A stretch of DNA of 64,000 bases from Citrobacter sp. R56 (GCF_016811995.1 NZ_CP069159.1:682001-746000), one strand, 5' to 3'; counted from the first letter of the stretch, positions 29,207 through 40,414 are shown. A program made the numbers and translations. The notes: a model not told the origin generated them from the letters alone.

Positions 29207-30253
29207 ATGGAGTTTTTCAAGAAAACGGCACTTGCCGCACTGGTTATGGGGTTCAGCGGTGCCGCGCTCGCTTTACCTAATGTCACTATTTTAGCCACCG
29301 GTGGGACGATTGCCGGCGGCGGTGACTCAGCAACAAAATCGAACTACACAGCCGGTAAAGTTGGCGTTGAAAACCTGGTGAATGCAGTGCCTCAGCTCAA
29401 GGATATTGCTGTGGTGAAAGGCGAACAGGTCGTGAATATCGGTTCTCAGGATATGAACGATGAGGTCTGGTTAACGCTGGCGAAGAAGATCAATACCGAG
29501 TGTGATAAAACCGACGGCTTCGTCATCACTCACGGCACCGATACCATGGAAGAGACCGCCTACTTCCTCGACCTGACCGTGAAGTGCAACAAACCTGTCG
29601 TGCTGGTCGGGGCAATGCGTCCTTCTACGGGGATGAGCGCAGACGGTCCGTTCAACCTCTATAATGCGGTGGTGACCGCAGCTGACAAAGCCTCTGCCAA
29701 CCGTGGCGTGCTGGTGGTGATGAATGACACCGTTCTGGATGGTCGTGACGTCACGAAAACCAATACCACCGATGTCGCTACCTTTAAGTCCGTTAACTAC
29801 GGACCGCTGGGTTACATCCACAACGGCAAAATCGACTATCAACGCACTCCGGCGCGTAAACACACTTCCGCCACGCCATTCGATGTCTCTAAGCTGAACG
29901 AACTGCCGAAGGTCGGGATTATCTATAACTATGCGAATGCGTCCGATCTGCCAGCAAAAGCGCTGGTTGATGCAGGTTATGACGGGATTGTGAGTGCGGG
30001 TGTCGGTAACGGTAACCTGTACAAAACAGTCTTTGATACCCTGGCGACAGCTGCGCAAAAAGGGACTGCCGTTGTTCGCTCTTCCCGCGTACCGACTGGT
30101 GCCACGACTCAGGATGCTGAAATCGATGATGCGAAGTACGGTTTTGTTGCATCTGGTTCGCTGAACCCACAGAAAGCCCGTGTGCTGCTGCAACTGGCTC
30201 TCACGCAAACCAAAGATCCAAAACAGATCCAGACGATGTTTAATCAGTATTAA
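29207..30253 (+). CDS. ansB: Periplasmic L-asparaginase II
   Basis: A 348-residue enzyme hydrolysing asparagine to aspartate in the periplasm. It has a Sec signal at residues 1-22 (cleavage ALA/LP). The nucleophile Thr is in ILATGGTIAGGG and the second catalytic Thr/Asp in THGTDTMEETA. Lys is in the VLVGAMRPSTGMSADGP region or nearby. E. coli ansB is activated by FNR and CRP under anaerobiosis. Upstream here TTGAT-N4-ATC (29082-29093) resembles an FNR site and TCACA at 29145-29149 a CRP half-site, both tentative. RBS GGAG at 29193. Confidence 0.97.
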   Translation: MEFFKKTALAALVMGFSGAALALPNVTILATGGTIAGGGDSATKSNYTAGKVGVENLVNAVPQLKDIAVVKGEQVVNIGSQDMNDEVWLTLAKKINTECDKTDGFVITHGTDTMEETAYFLDLTVKCNKPVVLVGAMRPSTGMSADGPFNLYNAVVTAADKASANRGVLVVMNDTVLDGRDVTKTNTTDVATFKSVNYGPLGYIHNGKIDYQRTPARKHTSATPFDVSKLNELPKVGIIYNYANASDLPAKALVDAGYDGIVSAGVGNGNLYKTVFDTLATAAQKGTAVVRSSRVPTGATTQDAEIDDAKYGFVASGSLNPQKARVLLQLALTQTKDPKQIQTMFNQY

Positions 30254-30260
30254 TCGTTTA

Positions 30261-30284
30261 TGCCCCGGCCTGCTGGCTGGGGCA
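30261..30284 (+). terminator. Terminator of ansB
   Basis: TGCCCC(G)GCC pairs with GGC(T)GGGGCA, eight bases past the stop, followed by ATTTCT. Confidence 0.65.
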
Positions 30285-30335
30285 ATTTCTGAAATATCTC
30301 CCGAACACCTAAATTGAATCATCAAGTAGCGGAAA

Positions 30336-30357
30336 GGATGCGCCCACGGGCGCATCC
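30336..30357 (-). terminator. Terminator of the yggS-hemW operon
   Basis: GGATGCGCCC pairs with GGGCGCATCC just past the hemW stop on the minus strand, followed by TTTCC. Confidence 0.6.
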
Positions 30358-30361
30358 AGAA

Positions 30362-31498
30362 TCACTCGGCAAGGAACAGCTCAAGAAGAGAGTTTAAGAA
30401 CAGCTTGCCGTGCTGGGTAATTTGCCAGTACTCCTCGCACTCGGTCAGATAACCCTGGGCAATGGCTTCATCGATCTGCGTACGAATAGCGTCTTCAGTC
30501 AACCCGGTGTACTGCGTAAATTCGCTACGCGGTGCGGCTTCCAGCAGGCGGAAGCGGTTCATAAAGAACTCAAATGGCTTATCAGCCACTTCGACATCGC
30601 GCTGGCTTTCGAGATAACGCCCCTGCATATAACCGCGTGGATGACGTGTTTTGGTGGTACGCAGAATACGTCCATCCGGGAACGTCACTTTGCCATGTGC
30701 GCCACAACCAATGCCTAAGTAATCGCCAAAGCGCCAGTAGTTCAGGTTGTGCTGACACTGATATCCGGGTTTCGCGTACGCGGAGGTTTCATACTGCTGA
30801 TAACCGGCTGCGGTTAATAACCGATGTCCCTGCTCGAAGATATCCCACAGGGCGTCGTCATCGGGTAATACCGGTGGACGCGAGCCGAACAGCGTATTGG
30901 GTTCGATGGTGAGCTGATACCAGGAAAGATGCGGCGGATTAAGCGCAATGGCTTGCTGTAAGTCGTCCAGCGCCTCTTCCAGCGTTTGATCCGGCAGGCC
31001 GTGCATCAGATCGAGATTGAAGCTGCGCAGCCCCAGCCCACTTGCCAGATACGCGGCGCGTTTGGCTTCTTCCGGGCCGTGAATACGCCCCAGACGCTGT
31101 AGCTTGGGTTCACTAAAACTCTGCACGCCAATGGAGATACGGTTCACCCCGGCGCGCTGATAGTCAGTAAAGCGATCCGCTTCGACGGTACCCGGATTCG
31201 CTTCCATTGTGATCTCTGCATCCGCCGCCAGGTTCAGGCGCGCCCGCACGCCATCCAGCAACGTTTGCATCGCCGGGCCGGAAAGCAGGCTCGGCGTACC
31301 GCCACCGATAAAAATAGTCTTTACTTCACGTCCCTGCGCGTAAGCCACTTCAGTATCCAAATCGCGCAACAGGTGCTGCACATAATCGTCGTGCGGCACT
31401 TCGCCTTTCAGCGCATGCGAGTTGAAATCGCAGTACGGGCATTTCTGCACGCACCACGGGATGTGAATATAGAGACTCAGCGGCGGCAGCTTAACCAT
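30362..31498 (-). CDS. hemW: Radical-SAM haem chaperone HemW
   Basis: A 378-residue radical-SAM protein related to HemN, now known as a haem chaperone rather than a coproporphyrinogen oxidase. The CxxxCxxC cluster motif is in [12 protein letters not shown]. The GGGTPS SAM segment and the C-terminal HemW domain are present. The start overlaps the end of rdgB by eight bases. Confidence 0.96.
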   Translation of the reverse strand: MVKLPPLSLYIHIPWCVQKCPYCDFNSHALKGEVPHDDYVQHLLRDLDTEVAYAQGREVKTIFIGGGTPSLLSGPAMQTLLDGVRARLNLAADAEITMEANPGTVEADRFTDYQRAGVNRISIGVQSFSEPKLQRLGRIHGPEEAKRAAYLASGLGLRSFNLDLMHGLPDQTLEEALDDLQQAIALNPPHLSWYQLTIEPNTLFGSRPPVLPDDDALWDIFEQGHRLLTAAGYQQYETSAYAKPGYQCQHNLNYWRFGDYLGIGCGAHGKVTFPDGRILRTTKTRHPRGYMQGRYLESQRDVEVADKPFEFFMNRFRLLEAAPRSEFTQYTGLTEDAIRTQIDEAIAQGYLTECEEYWQITQHGKLFLNSLLELFLAE

Positions 31499-32084
31499 GT
31501 CGTAAGGCGTCCAGCAGCAGCTTCAATGCTTGTCCACGATGCGAAATCGCGCTTTTCTCTTCACGGCTCAGTTCTGCGGCGGTTTTACCTTCAGACGGCA
31601 CAAAGAAGATTGGATCGTAGCCAAAGCCGCCGTTGCCGGCTGCCTCACGGGTAATGACGCCCTGCCAGCTACCGTGGCACACCAGCGGCGTAGGATCTTC
31701 CGCGTGGCGCATATAGACCAGCACGCAGTGAAAGCGCGCCTGACGTTTATCGTCCGGTACATCCTGCAGGGCATCCAGCAGTTTTTCCAGGTTCTGCTGG
31801 TCGGTCGCATCTTCACCGGAATAACGTGCGGAATAGATACCCGGCGCGCCGCCCAATACGTCAACGGCCAGGCCGGAGTCGTCGGCAATGGCGGGCAGAC
31901 CCGTCACCTGCGCGGCATGGCGAGCCTTCAGAATCGCATTTTCGATAAAGGTCAGGCCGGTCTCTTCGGCCGAGTCGACGCCCAGCGCCGTCTGCGCCAC
32001 AACATCAAGCCCGAAATCGCTTAACAGCGAAGCCAGCTCACGCACTTTACCGGCATTGCCGGTAGCGAGGACTACTTTTTGCAT
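31491..32084 (-). CDS. rdgB: dITP/XTP pyrophosphatase RdgB
   Basis: A 197-residue house-cleaning enzyme that removes ITP, dITP and XTP. The N-terminal [11 protein letters not shown] phosphate motif, the DDSGLAVD metal site and the FGYDPIFFV plus SHRGQAL substrate motifs are intact. Part of the yggS-yggT-yggU-rdgB-hemW run. Confidence 0.97.
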   Translation of the reverse strand: MQKVVLATGNAGKVRELASLLSDFGLDVVAQTALGVDSAEETGLTFIENAILKARHAAQVTGLPAIADDSGLAVDVLGGAPGIYSARYSGEDATDQQNLEKLLDALQDVPDDKRQARFHCVLVYMRHAEDPTPLVCHGSWQGVITREAAGNGGFGYDPIFFVPSEGKTAAELSREEKSAISHRGQALKLLLDALRHG

Positions 32085-32092
32085 AGGGATAC

Positions 32093-32383
32093 CTAATCAG
32101 TTAACGCCGCAATTTCTGGCGGGATCTGTTGCGGATGAATGATTTTAACCTGTTTGTGGCGGCCAAGTTCGCCCTTTTCAATAACGACCTGGCTTTTGGC
32201 CACGCGGAACTGTTTGCTGAGAAACTTGACCAGATGGCTGTTTGCCTGGCCATCGACCGGTGGTGCGGTAATGGCGACTTTTACTTCGTCGCCATGTAAA
32301 CCCACAATACTGTCACGGCTGGCTTTCGGCTGAATATAGAGCCGTAAAACCAGACCGTCATCGCAGGGTGTAACGGCACTCAT
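32093..32383 (-). CDS. yggU: DUF167 family protein YggU
   Basis: A 96-residue protein of the DUF167/YggU fold ([28 protein letters not shown]). The function is unknown. The start at 32383 matches E. coli. An upstream Met four codons earlier lies within yggT. It overlaps yggT by four bases. Confidence 0.94.
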   Translation of the reverse strand: MSAVTPCDDGLVLRLYIQPKASRDSIVGLHGDEVKVAITAPPVDGQANSHLVKFLSKQFRVAKSQVVIEKGELGRHKQVKIIHPQQIPPEIAALTD

Positions 32384-32946
32384 AGCGCCATCCACAGCCC
32401 CGGCAGCAACATATTGCCCGTCGCCTGTAAAACCTCCGCGATGCCCATGTTGATGACATACAGCAACAGCACGAGGATCATCGGAGAGAAATCGATGCCG
32501 CCCATAGAAGGCAGTAACCGGCGAATCGGGCGCAGCAGCGGATCGGCAAGCTGGATGAGCACGTATTCAACCGGGCTGCGGCCCTGGCTTACCCAACTCA
32601 TGATCGCCATCAGCAACAAAACCCAGAAAATCAGCAAACCGATGGTTTTCAGTACGATAAGTACGGCAGCAATCCAGATGATAGGCTGGAAAGTGACCAC
32701 TTTAAACAGCGCTATCGCCTTGATAAAGCTGAGAATGAATGCCACCAGTACCGATGCGCTGTCAATCGGACCCATCGGCGGAATGACACGGCGCAGCGGC
32801 CCGATAATCGGTTGAGTGACTTTCACCACAAACTGCGAAAACGGGTTATAAAAATCACAGCGAGCCCACTGCATCCACACGCGCAGCAACAGCACCATGG
32901 TATACAGCTCAATAACGGTCGAGAGCAGGAAGGTCAACGTGTTCAT
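32380..32946 (-). CDS. yggT: YggT family membrane protein
   Basis: A 188-residue inner-membrane protein made of two tandem YggT units, each with two hydrophobic helices and the FLxPIRRxxPxxGxID-type motif ([16 protein letters not shown] and [16 protein letters not shown]). Linked to osmotic or ion homeostasis in relatives. Coupled to yggU. Confidence 0.95.
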   Translation of the reverse strand: MNTLTFLLSTVIELYTMVLLLRVWMQWARCDFYNPFSQFVVKVTQPIIGPLRRVIPPMGPIDSASVLVAFILSFIKAIALFKVVTFQPIIWIAAVLIVLKTIGLLIFWVLLLMAIMSWVSQGRSPVEYVLIQLADPLLRPIRRLLPSMGGIDFSPMILVLLLYVINMGIAEVLQATGNMLLPGLWMAL

Positions 32947-32964
32947 GGCGTTCCTTAGTTTTCC

Positions 32965-33669
32965 TTAATTTTTTGTGTAATCACGTGCACCAAAAATAGC
33001 AGTGCCGATGCGCACCATCGTACTACCTGCCGCGATCGCGGCATCCATATCGTCTGACATACCCAGAGACAGCGTATCGACATCAGGGTAACGGGTCTTT
33101 AGACCGGCAAATGCTACAGCCATTTGACGGGCAACTTCAAACTGCCTTACATAATCTGACTCAGGCGCCGGGATCGCCATCAGTCCGCGAAGGCGAAGAT
33201 GCGGCATTCCCGCCACTTCTGTTGCGAGCGCGTCCAGTTCCGTCAGCGGAATTCCTGACTTGCTATTCTCATCGCTGATATTGATTTGAATGAGTACGTT
33301 CAGCGGCGGCAGCGTTGCCGGGCGTTGTTCGTTCAGACGGGCAGCAATACGCAGACGGTCGATCGTATGACACCAGTCGAAATGTTCTGCGACCAGGCGG
33401 CTTTTGTTGGACTGCAACGGACCAATAAAGTGCCATTGCAATCCGTCGACGCCACTCTCCTGGAAATGGCGAATTTTTTCCACCCCTTCCTGAACGTAAT
33501 TTTCGCCAAATGCGCGTTGCCCAGCGGTAATCGCTTCTGCGATGGCGCTCGCAGGCTTGGTTTTACTCACTGCAAGCAATGTAACGTCTTCTGAAGACCG
33601 CCCGCAACGCGTCGCAGCGGCTGAGATTTTGTCCCGGATCTGTGCCAGGTTATGCGCGATATCGTTCAT
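32965..33669 (-). CDS. yggS: PLP-binding protein YggS (PLPBP)
   Basis: A 234-residue PLP-homeostasis protein of the alanine-racemase barrel fold. The PLP Lys is in LLAVSKTKP. The motifs FGENYVQEG, WHFIGPLQSNK and LSMGMSDDMDAAI-like (LSLGMSDDMDAAI) are intact. First gene of its operon. Its start codon is only 17 bases from that of divergent yggR. Confidence 0.97.
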   Translation of the reverse strand: MNDIAHNLAQIRDKISAAATRCGRSSEDVTLLAVSKTKPASAIAEAITAGQRAFGENYVQEGVEKIRHFQESGVDGLQWHFIGPLQSNKSRLVAEHFDWCHTIDRLRIAARLNEQRPATLPPLNVLIQINISDENSKSGIPLTELDALATEVAGMPHLRLRGLMAIPAPESDYVRQFEVARQMAVAFAGLKTRYPDVDTLSLGMSDDMDAAIAAGSTMVRIGTAIFGARDYTKN

Positions 33670-33686
33670 TTTCCGAGGATGTTCAT

Positions 33687-34667
33687 ATGAATATGGAAGA
33701 AATTGTGGCCCTTAGTGTAAAGCATAACGTCTCGGATCTACACCTGTGTAATGCCTGGTCTGCGCGTTGGCGAAAACGGGGGCGGGTGGAGGTGGCTCCC
33801 TTTACGTCGCCGGACATTCAGGCGCTATTAGCGCAGTGGCTTAGTGACGCTCAGCAGGAACAACTGCGGAAAAACGGTCAGCTTGATTTTGCCGTGTCGC
33901 TGGCGGGGAACTTGCGGCTACGCGCCAGCGCTTTTGCTCACCAGCAGGGGACATCGCTGGCGCTGCGGTTGCTACCCGCCTCCTGCCCGATACTGGCGGA
34001 ACTTCAGGCACCGCCCGTCTTAACGAACCTTCTGAGCTGCGAGAATGGACTTATTCTGGTGACCGGGGCCACTGGTAGTGGGAAATCGACCACTCTGGCG
34101 GCGATGGTTGAGTATCTCAACCAGCATACTGAGGCGCATATTCTGACCCTTGAAGACCCCATCGAGTATTGTTACGCCAGTCAGCGTTGTTTGATCCAGC
34201 AGCGCGAGGTCGGTGTACATTGCAGTTCGTTTGCCTCCGGGCTACGTGCGGCATTGCGGGAAGATCCTGACGTTATTTTACTGGGCGAACTGCGAGACAG
34301 CGAAACGATCCGTCTGGCGTTGACCGCAGCAGAAACAGGGCATCTGGTTCTGGCAACGCTGCACACGCGTGGCGCGGCGCAAGCCATTGAGCGATTGATC
34401 GACTCTTTTCCGGCACAGGAGAAAGATCCGGTACGCAGTCAACTGGCGGGCAGTTTGCGTGCGGTATTGTCGCAAAAACTGGAAAAAGACAAACAGGACG
34501 GGCGCGTGGCGCTGTTTGAGTTACTCATCAATACGCCAGCGGCAGGGAATCTGATCCGGGAAGGGAAGAGTCACCAACTGCCCGGTATAATCCAGACCGG
34601 GCAGCAGATGGGAATGCAGACCTTCGCCCAAAGCCTGCAGCAGCGACAGGCGCAAGGGAGGCTTTAG
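33687..34667 (+). CDS. yggR: PilT-like retraction ATPase YggR
   Basis: A 326-residue GspE/PilT-family ATPase. Walker A is GATGSGKST, with the Asp box ILTLEDPIEY, Walker B ILLGELRD and the His box LVLATLHTRGA. In type IV pilus systems PilT disassembles the fibre. No pilin genes are adjacent here, as in K-12. The start at 33687 follows AGGATG and gives the known length. Confidence 0.95.
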   Translation: MNMEEIVALSVKHNVSDLHLCNAWSARWRKRGRVEVAPFTSPDIQALLAQWLSDAQQEQLRKNGQLDFAVSLAGNLRLRASAFAHQQGTSLALRLLPASCPILAELQAPPVLTNLLSCENGLILVTGATGSGKSTTLAAMVEYLNQHTEAHILTLEDPIEYCYASQRCLIQQREVGVHCSSFASGLRAALREDPDVILLGELRDSETIRLALTAAETGHLVLATLHTRGAAQAIERLIDSFPAQEKDPVRSQLAGSLRAVLSQKLEKDKQDGRVALFELLINTPAAGNLIREGKSHQLPGIIQTGQQMGMQTFAQSLQQRQAQGRL

Positions 34668-34714
34668 AACGCGTCAGGGCGATACGCACAGCCATGACCA
34701 CGGACTGAGGGAGA

Positions 34715-35131
34715 TCAGTACCCTTGCTCGAAATAACTTTCGAGAATGATGACCGCAGAGGCGGAATCGACCTTGCCCTTGGTTAGCGCCCGGAATCCGC
34801 CTTGTTCAAACAGGCCGGAGCGTGCTTCAACCGTGCTAAGCCGTTCGTCATGCAGACTCACCGTCACGCCAAATCGACCGTGAATACGGTTGGCAAACTT
34901 GCGTGCCCGGGCGGTCAGCGGCTGTTCTGTGCCATCCATATTGAGCGGCAGTCCCACAATCACCTCGTCGGGTTGCCACTCTTTGAGCAGGCGTTCGATG
35001 AGGTTCCAGTCAGGGGTTCCATCCTGCGCTTTGATAGCAGGCAGCGGGCGGGCAGTGCCGGTGATCCGCTGGCCAATCGCGACGCCAATACTTTTCGTGC
35101 CAAAATCGAAGGCCAGTAAGGTTCCGCTCAT
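34715..35131 (-). CDS. ruvX: Holliday-junction-resolvase-like nuclease RuvX (YqgF)
   Basis: A 138-residue RNase H-fold protein ([39 protein letters not shown]) involved in 16S rRNA 5' processing. Its start shares one base with the yqgE stop, so the two are co-translated. Confidence 0.96.
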   Translation of the reverse strand: MSGTLLAFDFGTKSIGVAIGQRITGTARPLPAIKAQDGTPDWNLIERLLKEWQPDEVIVGLPLNMDGTEQPLTARARKFANRIHGRFGVTVSLHDERLSTVEARSGLFEQGGFRALTKGKVDSASAVIILESYFEQGY

Positions 35132-35694
35132 CAGGCGTGCCCCGCCACGCCAGGCATGGTCAGGATATCAATCCCAATCAGTCTGGCTGCTTCGCGCCAA
35201 CGATCGGCAATCGGCGTTTTGAATAAAATATTGAGATCCGCAGGTGCTGTCAGCCAGGCGTTATCCAGTAACTCTTGTTCCAGCTGGCCTTTTTCCCATG
35301 AGGAGTATCCCAGGGCTACCAGCACCTCAGTAGGTTGTTCTTGTGTGCCCAGGGTTTCCAGCACGTCACGGGAGGTGGTGATCACGGTGTTATCTGAAAT
35401 CCGAATACTGGACGAAAAACGCGATGGCGGGGTATGCAGAATAAACCCTCGGTCTTCTGCCAGCGGGCCACCCAGCATCACGGCTTTATCCAGGCGAATG
35501 GCGGGATCACGGGGTTCCGGCGCTATTTTCAGCTTTTCCAGAATCCCTTCAATTTGTAGATTTTCCAGTGGCTTATTGATGATGATCCCCATTGCGCCAT
35601 TTTCATTATGTTCGCAAATATAGACCACAGAGCGGCGGAAAATCGGATCCTGAAGAGCAGGCATGGCAATAAGAAAGTGATGCTGTAAATTCAT
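35131..35694 (-). CDS. yqgE: UPF0301 family protein YqgE
   Basis: A 187-residue protein of the AlgH/UPF0301 family ([38 protein letters not shown]). The function is unsettled. The start at 35694 gives the family length. An upstream Met adds 11 residues without support. Confidence 0.95.
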   Translation of the reverse strand: MNLQHHFLIAMPALQDPIFRRSVVYICEHNENGAMGIIINKPLENLQIEGILEKLKIAPEPRDPAIRLDKAVMLGGPLAEDRGFILHTPPSRFSSSIRISDNTVITTSRDVLETLGTQEQPTEVLVALGYSSWEKGQLEQELLDNAWLTAPADLNILFKTPIADRWREAARLIGIDILTMPGVAGHA

Positions 35695-35766
35695 TGTCAG
35701 AGGTTCTGTTCCTGGTTTAAAAAGCAACAGGGGTCAGTATGTGGGTAAAGAGCACGGATGTCACTA

Positions 35767-35847
35767 CCGTAGGCCGGATAAGACGCTCGCGTCGCCATCC
35801 GGCATCGGTGTTTTAATGCCTGATGGCGCTACGCTTATCAGGCCTAC
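35767..35847. repeat. BIME (two REP units in opposite orientation)
   Basis: GTAGGCCGGATAAGACGC with its partner GCCATCCGGC, followed by GCCTGATGGCGCTACGCTTA with ATCAGGCCTAC. This is the classical inverted REP pair, between yqgE and gshB. Confidence 0.9.
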
Positions 35848-35871
35848 AAAGGTCGTCATCCTGCAAACGGC

Positions 35872-36819
35872 TTACTTCTGCAGACGCGCTTCAATCGCGT
35901 CCATCAGCATACCGGTAATCGAGACCGGGAATTCTGCTTCAATCTCGCGAATACAGGTTGGGCTGGTGACGTTAATTTCGGTCAGACGGTCGCCAATGAT
36001 GTCCAGACCGACGAAAATAAGCCCTTTCGCTTTCAGCGTTGGCCCAATACGACGGGCAATATCCCAGTCGCTTTCCGTTAACGGACGCGGTTCGCCACGG
36101 CCGCCAGCGGCCAGATTACCGCGGGTTTCACCGCCCTGCGGAATACGCGCAAGGCAGTACGGCACCGGTTCGCCATCCACCACCAGTACGCGCTTATCAC
36201 CGTCTTTAATAGCGGGCAGATAGTTCTGCGCCATACAGTAGCGGGTGCCGTGTTCGGTCAGCGTTTCGGCAATCACGCCGAGGTTGGGATCGCCTTCCTT
36301 CACGCGGAAGATCGACGCGCCACCCATACCGTCCAACGGTTTGAGAATGATATCGCTGTGTTTTTGCCAGAAGGCTTTCAGCTGCGCTTTGTTGCGGGTG
36401 ACCAACGTTTCTGGCGTCAGATCGGAGAACCAGGCGGTGAACAGCTTTTCATTGCAGTCGCGCAGGCTCTGTGGCTTGTTCACAATCAGCGTGCCTTTCT
36501 CTTCTGCACGTTCCAGAATATAGGTGGCGTAGATAAACTCAGTGTCAAACGGCGGATCTTTACGCATCAGAATGACGTCCAGATCCGCCAGCGGCAGATC
36601 CTGTTCGCCGGTAAAGTCGTACCATTTGTCGTAGTTCTGCTCGACGCTCAGGGTACGCGTGCGGGCACGGGCTTCACCGTTAATCAGATAAAGATCGGCC
36701 ATCTCCATATAATGAAGTTCGTAGCCGCGGCGCTGTGCTTCCAGCAGCATAGCGAAGCTGGAATCTTTCTTGATGTTGATGCTTGCGATGGGATCCATCA
36801 CGATGCCGAGCTTGATCAT
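35872..36819 (-). CDS. gshB: Glutathione synthetase
   Basis: A 315-residue ATP-grasp enzyme joining gamma-glutamylcysteine and glycine. The substrate loop region (LKPLDGMGGASIFRV), the ATP-grasp core (NYLPAIKDGDKRVLVVDGEPV) and the metal-binding end (DIIGDRLTEINVTSPTCIREIE) are intact. It follows rsmE by 12 bases. Confidence 0.98.
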   Translation of the reverse strand: MIKLGIVMDPIASINIKKDSSFAMLLEAQRRGYELHYMEMADLYLINGEARARTRTLSVEQNYDKWYDFTGEQDLPLADLDVILMRKDPPFDTEFIYATYILERAEEKGTLIVNKPQSLRDCNEKLFTAWFSDLTPETLVTRNKAQLKAFWQKHSDIILKPLDGMGGASIFRVKEGDPNLGVIAETLTEHGTRYCMAQNYLPAIKDGDKRVLVVDGEPVPYCLARIPQGGETRGNLAAGGRGEPRPLTESDWDIARRIGPTLKAKGLIFVGLDIIGDRLTEINVTSPTCIREIEAEFPVSITGMLMDAIEARLQK

Positions 36820-36831
36820 TGTTCTTCTCCG

Positions 36832-37563
36832 TTAGCCCAGATCGCCAAATCGCACCTGAAGCGCGGTAATGGCGGTGAGCGCAGTTGTCTCAGTACGCAG
36901 AACGCGAGGTCCTAACAGGATATCAGTAAACTGGTAGCGTGCGGTCATGGCAATTTCGTCTGCCGACAGCCCGCCTTCCGGACCAATCAACAGACGAATA
37001 CGTTCAACCGGCAGCGGTAACGTGTTGATACTGGCGCTGGCGCGCGGGTGAAGATTCAGCTTCAGCCCTTCATCTTGCTCTGCACACCAGGCTTCCAGAT
37101 CCATGGCCGGACGAATTTCCGGCACCCGATTACGACCGCACTGTTCACAGGCGGCAATGGCGATTTTTTGCCACTGCTGGAGCTTCTTATTCAGACGTTC
37201 GCTGTCCAGTTTAACGCCGCAGCGCTCAGAAAAAAGTGGCGTAATGAGGCTTACACCCAGTTCTATTGATTTCTGGATAGTGAATTCCATTTTTTCACCG
37301 CGTGACATCACTTGTCCGAGGTGAATATGCAGCGGGGACTCACGGTCGTCGAATTCACCGCTGAGTATCTTCACCTCCACGCTTTTTTTGCTGGCGCTGG
37401 CTATTTCGGCATCAAAGACCTGGTTGCTGCCGTCAAACAGTTGCAAAGCCTGCCCCGGACCCATGCGTAACACGCGACCGATATGGTTGGCGGCATCTTC
37501 GCACAGTGAAATCTGGCTGCCAGAAGAGAGAGGTTCAGGGTGGTAAATGCGGGGAATGCGCAT
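36832..37563 (-). CDS. rsmE: 16S rRNA m3U1498 methyltransferase RsmE
   Basis: A 243-residue SPOUT-class methyltransferase. The PUA-like N-domain and the trefoil-knot SAM site ([14 protein letters not shown] and [16 protein letters not shown]) are intact. First gene before gshB, probably one operon. Confidence 0.97.
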   Translation of the reverse strand: MRIPRIYHPEPLSSGSQISLCEDAANHIGRVLRMGPGQALQLFDGSNQVFDAEIASASKKSVEVKILSGEFDDRESPLHIHLGQVMSRGEKMEFTIQKSIELGVSLITPLFSERCGVKLDSERLNKKLQQWQKIAIAACEQCGRNRVPEIRPAMDLEAWCAEQDEGLKLNLHPRASASINTLPLPVERIRLLIGPEGGLSADEIAMTARYQFTDILLGPRVLRTETTALTAITALQVRFGDLG

Positions 37564-37583
37564 GGTTTAAAATCCGCGTATCT

Positions 37584-37608
37584 CCCCACGCAAGCGAGTC
37601 GCGTGGGG
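37584..37608 (-). terminator. Hairpin between endA and rsmE
   Basis: CCCCACGC pairs with GCGTGGGG across a nine-base loop in the 77-base gap. On the minus strand it terminates or stabilises the endA transcript. Confidence 0.6.
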
Positions 37609-37640
37609 GTTGGGTTAACAATTATTCCCGCTAGTGTAGG

Positions 37641-38348
37641 TTAGCTCTTTTGCGCCTGGCAAGCGCGTTGCACGTACGGGTTGTGGTTCCCTTGTACTCT
37701 GGCGATGCGTTCGTCGCGTTCGCATTCCCAGTCGGTGACCGGATATTGCTTATCCCAGGCGTTGAAAAGTTGTGTCTGCTGGCGGGAAAGGTTCAGGTTG
37801 TATTGATCGCGCATATAAAAGTAGGTACGGGCAATCGAACCCCGTGCGCGCGCTGGCGGTTCAGCCACTTTCTCTTTGAAATCGACCTTCATCGCGCACT
37901 GTCCATACTGGCCTTCGCCGCCGTTCCACTGGCTGTACATGAAGTTAGCGCGATCGCCGTTGACTTCACCGACCGCCGGTTGCAGGTTATGCATGTCGCT
38001 TTCCATCTTGCGGTATTCCGGGTCTTTGGCGCAGTTTTTACGCCCCCCTTCTTGCCAGCACTGACGCTGGTGGCCAAATTGCCAGGCGGGCACCACGTGT
38101 TCCCATTCGATTCTGCTGGCGCGGTTTTCATTTTTGCGCACTTTATAACCGCAGGAGTTCAGGTCTACGACACCTTTTTTACCCTGCCAGTCAATTTTGC
38201 ATCCACAGTAGAAGTCGCCGGGTACGTCAGCATTGACCTTGACGCCAGCGGCTTTTGCCTGAGAAAAACTGTTAATGCCTTCGGCCAGCGCCGGGCCTGA
38301 GAGAGCAGTTGCCAGAAACGCCACTGCAAAAGTGAGATTACGGTACAT
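37641..38348 (-). CDS. endA: Periplasmic endonuclease I
   Basis: A 235-residue secreted DNA endonuclease. A Sec signal is at residues 1-22 (cleavage ALA/EG). The beta-beta-alpha-Me catalytic region [20 protein letters not shown] holds the active His, with Asn in [18 protein letters not shown]. Eight cysteines form its disulfides. The start at 38348 gives the E. coli length. Confidence 0.97.
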   Translation of the reverse strand: MYRNLTFAVAFLATALSGPALAEGINSFSQAKAAGVKVNADVPGDFYCGCKIDWQGKKGVVDLNSCGYKVRKNENRASRIEWEHVVPAWQFGHQRQCWQEGGRKNCAKDPEYRKMESDMHNLQPAVGEVNGDRANFMYSQWNGGEGQYGQCAMKVDFKEKVAEPPARARGSIARTYFYMRDQYNLNLSRQQTQLFNAWDKQYPVTDWECERDERIARVQGNHNPYVQRACQAQKS

Positions 38349-38442
38349 CACGAACTCCGTGTTAAATCGAGCTCGCAACGTAACGAAAGTTGTTCCTGTA
38401 TGCAATCAGTCAGATCAGAAAAGTTCCTGATAATTCTGAATG

Positions 38443-38940
38443 TTATTGTGCGACGAGCGGTTCGCCGCAATGGACGCAGCGGTAAGTTGCTTCGCCGCGC
38501 ACAATTCGGTTATGGCGACGCACGGTGAGTTGATGTTCCTGACATTTGCAGCGGTAGGCAAAGGTGTTGCGACGAACGGATTGCAGCTCAAATTGGTGAG
38601 TGCGTCTGGCGGGCACGCCAAGTACGTTTTCCATCATCCATTTCCACTCTTTGCCGTGCGGCGCAACACGACCAAAGTGCTTCCACACCAGTAAATGCGC
38701 CAGTTCATGCGGGACGACTTCGTCCACAAACGCATCGACATTTTCGGTTAATAGCACCGGATTAAGGCGGATTTCATAACTTTCCAGCCACGCGGTTCCG
38801 GCAGCGGTACCGCGTTGCTGATAGACCAGTTTGGGTTCCGGATAGTCACGACCCAGTTTCAGGTTAGCCAGGGCGAGCTTTTCCCGCAGGCTGCGCATGA
38901 CGGCTTGCTGGATGGCGATAGGGAGACGGACGGTTTTCAT
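38443..38940 (-). CDS. sprT: SprT zinc-metalloprotease-family protein
   Basis: A 165-residue SprT protein. The zinc motif [13 protein letters not shown] (HExxH) is present, with C-terminal CxC/CxxC-type zinc-ribbon cysteines ([17 protein letters not shown]). The family includes SPRTN-like DNA-protein crosslink proteases. The bacterial role is unproven. Confidence 0.95.
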   Translation of the reverse strand: MKTVRLPIAIQQAVMRSLREKLALANLKLGRDYPEPKLVYQQRGTAAGTAWLESYEIRLNPVLLTENVDAFVDEVVPHELAHLLVWKHFGRVAPHGKEWKWMMENVLGVPARRTHQFELQSVRRNTFAYRCKCQEHQLTVRRHNRIVRGEATYRCVHCGEPLVAQ

Positions 38941-38984
38941 AACGGCAGAGAATAGTGCGAGGGGGCGGGGACTGCAAGGGGGAA

Positions 38985-39010
38985 GCTTCCTCCCGACTGC
39001 GGGAGGAAGC
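38985..39010 (-). terminator. Terminator of galP
   Basis: GCTTCCTCCCG pairs perfectly over eleven bases with CGGGAGGAAGC around a four-base loop, nine bases past the galP stop. The tail is C-rich rather than T-rich. Confidence 0.65.
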
Positions 39011-39019
39011 GGTAGCGGA

Positions 39020-40414
39020 TTAATCGTGAGCGCCGATTTCGCGCAGTCGACGACCTTTCATCAGGTTACGTTCGATGTGCTCCAGGGAGACGTGTTTGGT
39101 TTCCGGAACCAGCCAGAGGGTCAGAATGATGAAGAACAGGTTCAGACCGGCGTACACCCAGAACGTATTTGCATTGCCCAGCGTGTTGAGCATGGTCAGG
39201 AATGTCGCGCCAACAATCATGTTGGCAATCCAGTTGGTTGCCGTAGAGCAGGTGATACCAAAATCACGGCCTTTCAGTGGCTGAATTTCAGAGCACAGTA
39301 CCCAAATCAGCGGACCGGCGCTCATCGCAAAGCCAATGATAAACATCAGCAGCATGGCAATGGCAAAGTATTGTGCAGAGGCCGAATGGATACCGATATG
39401 CATCATGGTGCCCAGCGTACCCATCCCGATAGCCATCACCAGGAAGCCCAGCGTCAGCGTAGGTTTACGACCCCAGCGGTCGACCAGACCAATGGCGATG
39501 AAGGTCGCGAGAACGTTGGTCAGACCGACGATAACGGTCCCCCACATCTGCTCAGTGGTGTTGGTGTAGCCCGCCAGTTCAAAGATTTTCGGCGCGTAGT
39601 ACATGATGACGTTCATCCCGGTGAACTGCTGCATCACCTGTAACAGCACGCCCAGGAAGACGGCACGGCGGAAGTTGCTGTTTTCTTTAAACAGCGCCCA
39701 GCCACTCTGTTTCACCTTCAGGCTTTCGCGGATTTCGTCCAGCTCACGTTTGGCTTCTGCGCTGGTATCACGCAAACGCAGCAGGACGCGTTCTGCATCC
39801 ACGAAGCGACGTTTGGCGGCAAACCAGCGCGGGCTGTCCGGCAGGAAGAACACGCCAATCAACAGCAGAATGGCGGGAATAATGATCACGCCTAACATCC
39901 AGCGCCATGCACCGCTGTAGCTGAAGGCAGTATCCGAGAGATACGCCCCCAGAATACCGATGGTGATCATTAGCTGATACATCGAGATCATGCTGCCGCG
40001 AATTTTCTCCGGCGCAATTTCGGATAAGTACAGCGGAGCGGTATAGGAGGCGACACCGACGGCCAGACCCAACAGCACGCGGGAGAGGATCAGGATCTCA
40101 ACGTTAGGCGCGGCGGCAGAACACAACGAACCCGCCACAAACAGAATCGCCCCGATCATCAGGCTTTTCTTACGACCCAGTTTGAAAGAGAGCCAACCGC
40201 TGCCGACGGCACCGACAGCGGCACCGAACATCATCGAGCTTACCACCCATTCCTGAGTGTGCGGGCTTATCTGGAATTCGTCAGTGATGAAGGGTAACGC
40301 ACCGGCGATAACACCGATATCCAGGCCAAAAAGTAATCCAGCCAGGGCAGCAAGAAAGCAGACAAAAAATGTCATCGTCTTGTTGGAACGCCCCTGTTTT
40401 TTAGTGTCAGGCAT
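39020..40414 (-). CDS. galP: Galactose:H+ symporter GalP
   Basis: A 464-residue, 12-helix sugar porter of the major facilitator superfamily importing galactose and other hexoses. The motifs [42 protein letters not shown] and PETKHVSLE are intact. The start at 40414 equals the E. coli protein. The promoter region carries a perfect CRP site and two GalR/GalS operators. Confidence 0.98.
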   Translation of the reverse strand: MPDTKKQGRSNKTMTFFVCFLAALAGLLFGLDIGVIAGALPFITDEFQISPHTQEWVVSSMMFGAAVGAVGSGWLSFKLGRKKSLMIGAILFVAGSLCSAAAPNVEILILSRVLLGLAVGVASYTAPLYLSEIAPEKIRGSMISMYQLMITIGILGAYLSDTAFSYSGAWRWMLGVIIIPAILLLIGVFFLPDSPRWFAAKRRFVDAERVLLRLRDTSAEAKRELDEIRESLKVKQSGWALFKENSNFRRAVFLGVLLQVMQQFTGMNVIMYYAPKIFELAGYTNTTEQMWGTVIVGLTNVLATFIAIGLVDRWGRKPTLTLGFLVMAIGMGTLGTMMHIGIHSASAQYFAIAMLLMFIIGFAMSAGPLIWVLCSEIQPLKGRDFGITCSTATNWIANMIVGATFLTMLNTLGNANTFWVYAGLNLFFIILTLWLVPETKHVSLEHIERNLMKGRRLREIGAHD